In this document: positions 14,101 through 21,117 of the stretch, piece by piece | How the letters are laid out: each line of letters opens with the position of its first letter | How positions within the stretch are numbered: the first letter of the stretch is position 1 | Assembly: GCA_905197435.1 (NCBI GenBank) | Contig: CAJJYX010000032.1 | Coordinates: 1-21,117, forward strand | Source of the DNA: an uncultured Bacteroides sp. | GTDB lineage: Bacteria > Bacteroidota > Bacteroidia > Bacteroidales > Bacteroidaceae | DNA: 21,117 nt | Reading direction: 5' to 3' | The notes under the pieces: generated by a model | What the model was told of the DNA's origin: nothing | The model's database searches: none | What the model saw: only the letters and a program-made list of their open reading frames with translations | Translations under genes and position numbers: made by a program

Positions 14101-15438
14101 TTAGATAATTCCTTGACCCATCATGGCATGCGCCACCTTCATGAAGCCGGCGATATTCGCTCCCTTCACATAATTGATGTAGCCATCGGGTTCTGTTCCA
14201 TATTTTACGCATTGAGCATGAATTCCGTGCATGATAGCGTGGAGTTTTTCATCCACTTCAGCTGCACTCCAACTGAGATGCATGGCGTTCTGTGACATTT
14301 CCAGTCCACTGGTAGCCACACCACCAGCATTGACAGCCTTGCCCGGTGCATACATAATCTTGTTTTCAATGAAAAGGTCGATGGCTTCGGGTGTACATCC
14401 CATATTGGAGATTTCGCCTACGCATGTCACCTTGTTGTCAATGAGGTGTTGTGCATCCTCGCCATTCAGCTCGTTCTGGGTAGCGCAAGGCAGCGCGATA
14501 TCAACTTTCACTTCCCATGGGCGTTTGCCTGCCACGAAAGTAGAGCCGGGGAATTCGTCGGCATACGGTGCCACAATGTCGTTGCCCGATGAACGAAGCT
14601 CCAGCATATAATCTATCTTTTCGCCACTGATACCATCCGGATCGTAGATGTAACCGTCGGGACCGGAGATGGTAACAACCTTCGCTCCCAACTGAGTAGC
14701 CTTAGTCACAGCACCCCAAGCCACATTTCCGAAACCGGAAACGGCAACAGTCTTACCTTTAATATCAATGCCTTTTGTCTGTAACATTTGGTTTACAAAA
14801 TACAAGCCACCGAATCCGGTTGCTTCGGGACGAATCAGCGAACCGCCGTATTCCAATCCCTTACCGGTAAACGTACCCGTAAATTCGCGAGTCAACTTTT
14901 TATACATACCGAACATATAGCCCACTTCACGACCGCCTACACCGATATCACCGGCAGGAACATCCATATCCGGACCAAGGTGACGCCACAATTCCAGTAT
15001 GAAAGCCTGGCAGAAACGCATGATTTCAGCATCGCTCTTACCGCGCGGAGAGAAGTCGGAACCACCCTTACCACCACCCATAGGCAATGTAGTCAAAGCA
15101 TTTTTGAAAGTCTGTTCAAAGCCCAGGAACTTGAGGATAGAAAGATTCACGGAAGCATGGAAACGAATGCCGCCTTTGTACGGGCCAATGGCATTGTTAA
15201 ACTGCACACGATAACCGAGGTTTGTCTGGACTTCACCCTTATCATCCACCCAAGTAACGCGGAAAGTAAAGATACGGTCAGGTTCAACCAGACGTTCTAT
15301 GATTTTCGCTTTCTCGAACTCAGGATGTTGGTTATAGATATCTTCGATGGAAAGAAGAACTTCCTTTACGGCTTGAAGATACTCAGACTCGCCGGGATGC
15401 TTTGCCTCTAAAGAGGCCATGATACGTTCGATATTCAT
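14101..15438 (-). CDS. gdhA: NADP-specific glutamate dehydrogenase (hexameric, type I)
   Basis: GdhA interconverts 2-oxoglutarate plus ammonia and glutamate, and is a main ammonium-assimilation route in Bacteroides (EC 1.4.1.4 if NADP-linked). The 445-aa length matches small hexameric GDHs. The glutamate/2-oxoglutarate-binding region is GPYKGGIRFH (85-94) and the catalytic-lysine motif is LPMGGGKGGSD with K124. PAGDIGVGGREVGYMFG (161-177) and the Rossmann motif VSGFGNVAWG (233-242) follow. NADP preference is inferred from overall similarity to this subtype, not proven by a residue I can point to. It is monocistronic, with a promoter box at 15511-15518 and an intrinsic terminator at 14020-14061. 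Confidence 0.96.
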   Translation of the reverse strand: MNIERIMASLEAKHPGESEYLQAVKEVLLSIEDIYNQHPEFEKAKIIERLVEPDRIFTFRVTWVDDKGEVQTNLGYRVQFNNAIGPYKGGIRFHASVNLSILKFLGFEQTFKNALTTLPMGGGKGGSDFSPRGKSDAEIMRFCQAFILELWRHLGPDMDVPAGDIGVGGREVGYMFGMYKKLTREFTGTFTGKGLEYGGSLIRPEATGFGGLYFVNQMLQTKGIDIKGKTVAVSGFGNVAWGAVTKATQLGAKVVTISGPDGYIYDPDGISGEKIDYMLELRSSGNDIVAPYADEFPGSTFVAGKRPWEVKVDIALPCATQNELNGEDAQHLIDNKVTCVGEISNMGCTPEAIDLFIENKIMYAPGKAVNAGGVATSGLEMSQNAMHLSWSAAEVDEKLHAIMHGIHAQCVKYGTEPDGYINYVKGANIAGFMKVAHAMMGQGII

Positions 15439-15754
15439 AATATTACGTTTTAAAGGTTATTACCTTGTTGACTTCATGTCATTCAAGCAAAATGTCAATG
15501 AATAACACCGCAAATATAGGAAAACTTTTCAAAACAGCTAAATTCCATGGTAATATTTTGATTAAATAATGATAAAACGTCAAACACAATACTATAATGT
15601 GCCTGAATTTCAAATTCTCGAGACATCTTCCAAGGTTCATATTCTATCAAACATACTTGTTCGGATAGTTTTTAGAGCTTTTATGACAGTTTTCAAACCC
15701 TATTCAGACTAATAATGGCTAACATTGCAACCAAAACCAAAAGTTGACATTCAC
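15439..15754. promoter_or_regulatory. 316-bp divergent intergenic region between gdhA and the GH9 gene
   Basis: The gdhA side has a minus-strand -7 box TATATTTG (15511-15518), giving a leader of roughly 65 nt; a TTTA at 20-bp spacing could be its -33 box. The rest is AT-rich and holds no open frame I can support. A 13-bp dyad GAATTTCAAATTC (15605-15617) could be an operator for the GH9 side. I could not find a convincing TAnnTTTG box for the GH9 gene, so its promoter is unplaced. Confidence 0.5.
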
Positions 15755-18220
15755 ATGAAAAAGACACTATTATTCTTATATCTTTTATCTGCCGGCAGCA
15801 TTGCCGCTTACAGCCAAGCCCGCTTGACCCAAGACCCCGAACTGGAACGGCAACTCTATGAAAGCGGACTGGTTCATCAACCCCTACCCCTGAACATTGA
15901 AAACTCTTTCGAAGCCAACGGATGGAAAAAGGAAGTCCTACAAAGCGTTCCCCTCACCCGCTCGGCAAGCATCGAGGGCTGGAGCCATTCCGGTGCAGGA
16001 AATTTATCTTTCAGTACAGAGAAAACCGTTTCCGGCAAAGGCAGCGTCAAGTTGCAATTCCCCACATTCACCGGGAAAAGGGCAACCGGCTCTCCCTCTG
16101 ACCCCGACTATGCCACTTACGGAAACAGCAGTGTTACTTATCACCTGAACGGCGCCAATCTGGAGAAGTACAACCGCATTGTATTCTCCATCTATCCCGA
16201 TTGTGAGGGTGCACGCATCGTCAACATGAACCTCACGTTCCATAATGCAGATACTCCTGCCAAGAAAGGATATAATCCACCCTCAGGTTCACATCTCGTC
16301 AATCTTGTCAACAAGGAATGGAACCAGTGCTTCCTCGAAATAGACGAGTATCAGCGGGACAAGGTAATGTCCATAAGCTTCAGCACGGCTCTCAAAGGCA
16401 AAGACCGGACAACGGGGGATTCGGCAGTCTACTATATAGACAACCTCCAGCTACAAACAGTAAAAGACCCCGAAATGGTCTGCGGATGGGTGCCTGCCGA
16501 TGGAAAAATTTCTTATTCGACAACCGGCTATGCCGTCAATCATCCTAAAACCGCCCTTATCAATACAAACCTCACCATAGATGCCGGCAAACGCTTCCAA
16601 TTGCTCGACACAGACGGGAAAGTGGTCTATGAAGGAGATATCCGAACAGAGACAACCACCCTGGGGCAGTTCGGTCTCATTGACTTCACTGCCTTCAACC
16701 AACCCGGAGAGTACCGGCTGAAAGTCGGAAATACCCTGACCCCCAATTTCCGGATTGGAGAAAAGCTTTGGGAAGATTCACAATGGAAAGTCCTGAACTT
16801 CATTTTCTGCCAGCGCTGTGGGCACCCGGTCCCCGGCAAACATGCCACCTGCCATGTGGATCTGATGTCCCAACATGACGGACGCAGCATCTCCTATTCC
16901 GGCGGATGGCACGATGCAGGCGACCTATCCCAGCAGACCTTGCAGACAGGCGATGTAACCTTTGCCCTGCTCGAAGCCTACAACAAACAGAGAAACACCA
17001 ACCCTGCCCTTGCCGCCCGTCTGCGCGAAGAGGCAGAATGGGGAGTGGAATTTATGCTGAAGAACCGCTACGGAGGCGGCTACCGTGCCAGCAGCATGGG
17101 ACTGCTCATCTGGCAAGACGGCGTGTTCAAGACATTGGATGACATATCTTCCGTACGCGTACAGAACATGGCATTCGACAATTTCCTTTATGCCGGCTAT
17201 GAAGCATACGCCTCCATGACGCTGGACAACGACCCGATGCTGCAGGAATATCTGCTGCGTGTGGCCGAAGAGGATTTCACATTTGCTATGGAGAAGTTCC
17301 AAAAAGATGGCTTCGACAAGTTCATCCAGCCCTATGAGCACAGCTATAATACCTCGAAAAGCCAGTATATGGCCACCATATCATGGTCGGCAAGCCAATT
17401 GTACAAGCTGACTCACAAAAAGTCTTATGCCGATATTGCCGCCGAATACATCCGGTACACCCTTGAGTGCCAGCGCACGGAACCGCTGAAAGATAAAGAT
17501 GGAACGCGCGGATTCTTCTACCGGGACAAATCCCGCAAATCCATTGTGCACTACATACACCAGTCGCGCGAACAAGTCTATATGCAGGCCATGGTGATGC
17601 TTTGCGAAACCCAAAAGGGACACCCCGACTATGCGCAATGGGTGAACTCCATCCGACTGTACGGAGATTATCTGAAAGGAATGATGAAATATACCCATCC
17701 CTATGGCATGATTCCGAGCGGCGTCTATCACGTAGAAGAATACAAGGATACCACCAATTTCTACGCCCTCCATCTGTTTCCACCTACCAATGCAAAGGAG
17801 TTGTACACGGAACAGATTAAGCGGGGTGTCCGATTGGATAAAGAACACTACATGAAGCGCTTCCCCGTATGGTTTAATATTTTCAACGGTAACACAGCCA
17901 TCCACCTTTCCAACGGAAAGTCTGCCGCCATTTGCGGAAATTTCCTGAAGGACAAGGAATTGCTTGATATTGGTCTGGAACAGTTATACTGGACCGTAGG
18001 CAAGAATCCCTTCGGACAATCCCTGATTTATGGAGAAGGGCACAATTACCCGCAACTGAACACTTTCTCTTCGGGAGAGATGACGGGAGAGATGCCTGTC
18101 GGCATACGTACCTTGGGCAACGACGACATCCCCTATTGGCCACAGACCAACAATGCGTGCTATAAAGAGGTATGGGTTACCTCGGCAGGCAAGTGGCTGT
18201 CCCTTATTGCGGAATATTAG
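15755..18220 (+). CDS. Exported glycoside hydrolase family 9 protein (endo-beta-glucanase type)
   Basis: With the ATG at 15755 the product has 821 aa and begins with a signal peptide (MKKTLLFLYLLSAGSIAAYS, likely cleaved near AYS-QA). A TTG 30 bp upstream would bury the signal, so it is rejected. Domains in order are a beta-rich N-terminal module (about 50-235, carbohydrate-binding-like, unassigned), an Ig-like CelD_N domain (about 240-335), and the GH9 (alpha/alpha)6 domain (about 340-821). The GH9 signature GGWHDAGD is at 383-390, with D387/D390 as base candidates. The C-terminal NPFGQSLIYGEG and CYKEVWV (E805, likely proton donor) complete the active site. C355, C366, H367 and H386 fit the zinc site of Ig-containing GH9s. 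It probably cuts internal beta-1,4-glucosidic bonds outside the cytoplasm, but the substrate is uncertain. ThuA follows 58 bp later. Confidence 0.9.
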   Translation: MKKTLLFLYLLSAGSIAAYSQARLTQDPELERQLYESGLVHQPLPLNIENSFEANGWKKEVLQSVPLTRSASIEGWSHSGAGNLSFSTEKTVSGKGSVKLQFPTFTGKRATGSPSDPDYATYGNSSVTYHLNGANLEKYNRIVFSIYPDCEGARIVNMNLTFHNADTPAKKGYNPPSGSHLVNLVNKEWNQCFLEIDEYQRDKVMSISFSTALKGKDRTTGDSAVYYIDNLQLQTVKDPEMVCGWVPADGKISYSTTGYAVNHPKTALINTNLTIDAGKRFQLLDTDGKVVYEGDIRTETTTLGQFGLIDFTAFNQPGEYRLKVGNTLTPNFRIGEKLWEDSQWKVLNFIFCQRCGHPVPGKHATCHVDLMSQHDGRSISYSGGWHDAGDLSQQTLQTGDVTFALLEAYNKQRNTNPALAARLREEAEWGVEFMLKNRYGGGYRASSMGLLIWQDGVFKTLDDISSVRVQNMAFDNFLYAGYEAYASMTLDNDPMLQEYLLRVAEEDFTFAMEKFQKDGFDKFIQPYEHSYNTSKSQYMATISWSASQLYKLTHKKSYADIAAEYIRYTLECQRTEPLKDKDGTRGFFYRDKSRKSIVHYIHQSREQVYMQAMVMLCETQKGHPDYAQWVNSIRLYGDYLKGMMKYTHPYGMIPSGVYHVEEYKDTTNFYALHLFPPTNAKELYTEQIKRGVRLDKEHYMKRFPVWFNIFNGNTAIHLSNGKSAAICGNFLKDKELLDIGLEQLYWTVGKNPFGQSLIYGEGHNYPQLNTFSSGEMTGEMPVGIRTLGNDDIPYWPQTNNACYKEVWVTSAGKWLSLIAEY

Positions 18221-18278
18221 ACAACTAAGGCTTGAAAATCAATAATTAATCTTTAACAATTTAACTATTTAACAAGTT

Positions 18279-19082
18279 ATGAAACATTTGCTTATCTTAT
18301 TCCTTACAGCCTTCACTTTGTTGACACATGTACAGGCATTCGAAGGTTACCCGGCAAACTACGCCAGATTTCCCCGCTTCAAGGCATTGATTTATTACAC
18401 ACAACGTGTGGAAGAAGCGCATGTACAGTTTGCTGAGCAAGCAATCACTTTCTTTAAGAAACTCAATTACGGTGACGGCTTTTTTTTGGACATTACTACC
18501 GACTTTTCAAAATATCCATACGAGAAACTGAAAGAGTACAATGTTATTATCATGCTTAACACATCCCCCAGTACCAAGGCCGAACGCGATGCTTTTGAGC
18601 AATACATGGAAAATGGAGGCGGCTGGGTAGGTTTCCACGCAGCAGCCTACAATGACAAAAATACGCATTGGCCTTGGTTCGTTAAGTTCCTTGGTGGTGG
18701 GGTGTTCTATAGCAACAACTGGCCCCCCCAACCGGTATTGGTTGAAGTTGACAGCAAAGAACATCCCGTTACCAAGAATCTGCCTGCATCATTCGTGGCT
18801 CCTTCCAGCGAATGGTACCAATGGGATCCCAGCCCACGCCAGAACAAGGATGTAGAGGTACTTCTTTCCCTATCTCCCAAGAACTATCCGTTGGGCATCA
18901 AGGATGTAGTGAAATCCGGTGATTTCCCTATCGTATGGTCCAACAAGAATTACAGAATGATTTACCTGAATATGGGACATGGTGATGAAGAGTTTGGTGA
19001 TGCCGCACAGAATCTTTTATTGGTAAATGCTTTCCGTTGGATAGTGAGCAAAGACAAAAACGGTGACCCGTTCCTCAAATAA
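18279..19082 (+). CDS. Exported ThuA-like domain protein
   Basis: This 267-aa protein has a type I signal peptide (MKHLLILFLTAFTLLTHVQA, cleavage near residue 20). A ThuA domain with a class I glutamine-amidotransferase-like fold fills the rest. Family landmarks are YYTQRVEEAHVQ near 39-50, GGGWVGFHAAAYND with H120, EHPVTKNLP with H162, SSEWYQW with E178, and NMGHGDEEFGD with H234. The nucleophile Cys of true amidotransferases is absent. ThuA was named from rhizobial trehalose/sucrose utilisation through 3-keto sugars, and a hydrolase or sugar-binding role is possible, but biochemical function is unsettled. It is downstream of GH9 on the same strand, so co-expression in glycan use is likely. 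It ends before two hairpins. Confidence 0.87.
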   Translation: MKHLLILFLTAFTLLTHVQAFEGYPANYARFPRFKALIYYTQRVEEAHVQFAEQAITFFKKLNYGDGFFLDITTDFSKYPYEKLKEYNVIIMLNTSPSTKAERDAFEQYMENGGGWVGFHAAAYNDKNTHWPWFVKFLGGGVFYSNNWPPQPVLVEVDSKEHPVTKNLPASFVAPSSEWYQWDPSPRQNKDVEVLLSLSPKNYPLGIKDVVKSGDFPIVWSNKNYRMIYLNMGHGDEEFGDAAQNLLLVNAFRWIVSKDKNGDPFLK

Positions 19083-19134
19083 AACGGCTCCCATAACAGC
19101 AATCAGAAGAATAATATAGGATATAAATCCGCGA

Positions 19135-19154
19135 TATTGTGCCAAAACACAATA
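19135..19154 (+). terminator. Short hairpin after ThuA
   Basis: TATTGTG (19135-19141) pairs exactly with CACAATA (19148-19154) around CCAAAA and is followed by CTTTTA. It is a plausible weak terminator for the GH9-ThuA transcript, backed up by the longer hairpin just downstream. Confidence 0.5.
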
Positions 19155-19162
19155 CTTTTACG

Positions 19163-19202
19163 CCGAAACAGATACTTTCCCTCCGAAAAGCATCTGTTTC
19201 GG
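19163..19202. terminator. Long hairpin between convergent ThuA and GH3 genes
   Basis: CCGAAACAGAT (19163-19173) pairs perfectly with ATCTGTTTCGG (19192-19202). The stem continues inward, after one A/C mismatch, with CTTT/AAAG around an 8-base loop. On the plus strand it is followed by TTGTTTTA, a fair U tract. It starts five bases beyond the GH3 stop, so it also caps the minus-strand transcript. Confidence 0.75.
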
Positions 19203-19207
19203 TTGTT

Positions 19208-21117
19208 TTACATAGATACCTTTGTCGGCTTCAATACGTCATTAACCTTTTGAGTAAATTCCTTAGATAACTGATAGGTTCCCATGCCACGGATATCTTC
19301 AATGGAAGCGCCGAATTTTACGATATATTTCCCTTTGGCACTTACCCAGCTTTGTATACTTTCGTCGAAAGAAGCCAAATCATAGTCAGACACATTGAAT
19401 ACCAGTATTTCACTCTCACCGGGTTGCAATAGTTTAGTTTTGGCAAAAGCTTTCAATTCACAAGCAGGTTTTTCCAATCCACCGGCAGGAGCAGAAACAT
19501 AGAGTTGAACACTTTCGCGCCCTGCCATCTTACCGGCATTCTTAACTCGGATGGTGGCTTTAAAACCTTTTCCGGTAGCTTTTACAACAGGATTATCATA
19601 AGAAAATTCCGTGTAACTCAATCCGTAGCCAAAAGGATAAGAGACCGGTTTGTTTACAGTATTAAAATAACGGTAACCGATATTGATACCTTCTTTGTGC
19701 AGAGTATAGTCTATGTTCTCACGTCCGGCACTACCTCTTTGTCCTTTGTATCCGTTGAGTGGGAAGTTGCGTGAAGAAGGATGATCCATGGCAGTGATGG
19801 GAAAAGTCATAGCCAACTTTCCCGATGGATTTTCTTTGCCCAGCAACACATCTGCCACAGAGTTACCTCCTTCTTGACCGGGTTGCCATGCCAACAGAAT
19901 AGCATCGGGAAGACTTTTCCATGAAGCAGTTTCAACAACGCCGCCCACATTGAGCACCACAATCACCTTCTTGTCAAGAGCATGAAAAGCATTGCAAAGG
20001 TCACTTATCAGATTTTGTTCCACTTCGCTCAGGTTGAAGTCGTTTTCAATCGTGCGGTCATTGCCTTCTCCAGCCTGGCGACCGATGGTAAGGATGGCCA
20101 CATCAGCTTCCTTGGCTTGATAGGCGATACAATCTTTGCTGACAGGCATTTCCTGTATATCCTTCTCTTCACCATAATAACCTTGAGATTTGCCACGGTC
20201 GCAACGGTTCTTGGCACGTTGGTAGTCAAGGTATTTGGTATATAGTTCTTCCAGATTTCCCGTGGTTTCAAGTTCGGCATTATTAAGGCCTTGCTGCATA
20301 TTCACCACATAAGGCTTAACGACATTACCCGAGCCAGTGCCACCTGCCCAAAAGTTGTAAGAAGTACAACCGAAGAGTGCGACTTTTTGCACGTTTTTCA
20401 ATGGCAATGCACCATTATCGTTTTTGAGCAGCACCATACCTTCGGCGGCCGATTGGCGAGTAAGGAGAGCATGAGCTTTCAGATCCGGGTTATCGCTGTA
20501 TTTATACCCTCTGAAATGAGGGGTTTTAACAATGTAGTTCAGCATTCGTTTTACACAGATATCAATATCTGCCACAGAAAGTTGGTTGGTCTTCACTTTG
20601 TCGAGAAGGTCATCCACTTGCTTTTGCTCGCCCGGCTGCAGGTGGTCGTTGCCAGCATGTATCTGGGCAGCAGTGTCGCGCAGCCGGATCCAGTCGCTCA
20701 TTACGATACCGTCGAATCCCCATTCGTCACGTAAAACAGTGGTCAGCAGTTCGTAATTTTCCTGGGTATAAGGACCGTTCAGACGATTGTAGGAGGACAT
20801 GATGGTCCATGGGTGACTTTCCTTCACGGCTATTTCAAAACCTTTCAGGTAGATTTCGCGTAGTGCGCGTTGGGAAACGATCTCGTTTACTTCCGTACGA
20901 TTTGTTTCTTGGCTGTTAGCTGCAAAATGTTTCGGGCAGGCTCCTACACCATTACTTTGGACGCCGCGAATATAGGCAGCGGCAATCTTGCCGGTCAGTA
21001 CGGGATCTTCAGAGAAATATTCATAGTTACGGCCACAAAGCGGCGAACGGTGTATGTTCATCCCCGGTGCCAATACAACATCTACGCCATATTCCAAAAT
21101 TTCACTACCTATTGCCT
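19208..21117 (-). CDS. Glycoside hydrolase family 3 beta-glucosidase, N-terminus outside the window
   Basis: The frame is open to the right edge, so the start (roughly 100-130 residues including any signal peptide) is missing. About 636 residues are visible; numbering here begins at the Leu codon at 21097. The GH3 TIM-barrel part has NIHRSPLCGRNYEYFSEDP, the substrate-binding KHFAANSQETNR (about 56-67) and the nucleophile Asp135 in IVMSDW. The second alpha/beta domain carries WQPGQEGGNSVADVLLG. The C-terminal fibronectin-III-like domain follows PFGYGLSYTEFSY. These are typical of beta-glucosidase/xylosidase-type GH3s that trim terminal beta-linked glucose from oligosaccharides. It converges on GH9-ThuA, and the pair suggests endo- plus exo-action on a beta-glucan. 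Exact linkage specificity is not readable. Confidence 0.92.
   Translation of the reverse strand, partial: AIGSEILEYGVDVVLAPGMNIHRSPLCGRNYEYFSEDPVLTGKIAAAYIRGVQSNGVGACPKHFAANSQETNRTEVNEIVSQRALREIYLKGFEIAVKESHPWTIMSSYNRLNGPYTQENYELLTTVLRDEWGFDGIVMSDWIRLRDTAAQIHAGNDHLQPGEQKQVDDLLDKVKTNQLSVADIDICVKRMLNYIVKTPHFRGYKYSDNPDLKAHALLTRQSAAEGMVLLKNDNGALPLKNVQKVALFGCTSYNFWAGGTGSGNVVKPYVVNMQQGLNNAELETTGNLEELYTKYLDYQRAKNRCDRGKSQGYYGEEKDIQEMPVSKDCIAYQAKEADVAILTIGRQAGEGNDRTIENDFNLSEVEQNLISDLCNAFHALDKKVIVVLNVGGVVETASWKSLPDAILLAWQPGQEGGNSVADVLLGKENPSGKLAMTFPITAMDHPSSRNFPLNGYKGQRGSAGRENIDYTLHKEGINIGYRYFNTVNKPVSYPFGYGLSYTEFSYDNPVVKATGKGFKATIRVKNAGKMAGRESVQLYVSAPAGGLEKPACELKAFAKTKLLQPGESEILVFNVSDYDLASFDESIQSWVSAKGKYIVKFGASIEDIRGMGTYQLSKEFTQKVNDVLKPTKVSM

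Noticed and set aside
14788..15411. 207-codon open frame on the plus strand opposite gdhA
   Set aside because: The opposite strand encodes an unmistakable glutamate dehydrogenase with all motifs; the antisense product has no recognisable features.
15725..15754. TTG start ten codons upstream of the GH9 ATG
   Set aside because: It would place polar residues ahead of a classic signal peptide that starts exactly at the ATG at 15755.

Overview
The window looks like a chromosomal segment of a gut Bacteroides-type organism (order Bacteroidales). The evidence is the Bacteroidales-type proteins (DUF4290, a DUF6078-like protein, a MurA with Asp at the catalytic Cys position, an RseP with a HEGGH motif), several promoters matching the Bacteroides -7 box TAnnTTTG, and an exported GH9/ThuA/GH3 glycan-degrading set. 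I cannot fix the species. No rRNA, tRNA, CRISPR array, phage gene, transposase or SusC/SusD pair is visible.

Layout. 1-182 holds a degenerate 22-bp tandem repeat just downstream of a small cysteine-rich hypothetical gene (183-623, minus). 751-2841 (minus) is a housekeeping operon read yicC-gmk-nadD. It diverges from a plus-strand run tsaB-DUF4290-murA-rimM-M23 peptidase-dxr-rseP (2933-9779). The 91-bp yicC/tsaB gap is mostly a 48-bp near-perfect palindrome carrying mirror-image promoter boxes. A nested palindrome (9828-9865) ends rseP and the convergent ddh (9885-10784, minus). Next come ruvA, an unrecognised 330-aa gene and an overlapping 41-aa very basic ORF (10980-12710, plus). A perfect 29-bp inverted repeat separates these from a convergent M24 Xaa-Pro peptidase (12778-13941, minus). 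gdhA (14101-15438, minus) has its own promoter and intrinsic terminator. The right end is accessory carbohydrate metabolism: an exported GH9 (15755-18220, plus) and an exported ThuA-like protein (18279-19082, plus), convergent with a GH3 beta-glucosidase that runs off the window (19208-21117, minus).

How the genes work together. Much of the core block serves the cell envelope and translation: MurA (peptidoglycan precursor), Ddh (meso-diaminopimelate), an M23 peptidase (peptidoglycan), Dxr (isoprenoids, including the undecaprenyl carrier), RseP (membrane proteolysis), TsaB (tRNA t6A) and RimM (30S maturation). The GH9 endo-enzyme and GH3 exo-enzyme form a plausible pair for beta-glucan breakdown.

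Most notable points: (i) murA is broken by one extra G near 4994 although both halves are otherwise intact; (ii) its catalytic Cys is replaced by Asp (D121), a change linked to fosfomycin insensitivity in other bacteria; (iii) three intergenic palindromes (3624-3717, 4374-4453, 12707-12778) share 7-bp repeat arms and a GCCATG core, suggesting a dispersed element family; (iv) the yicC/tsaB palindromic bidirectional promoter; (v) an easily missed 41-aa ORF with 15 basic and no acidic residues.
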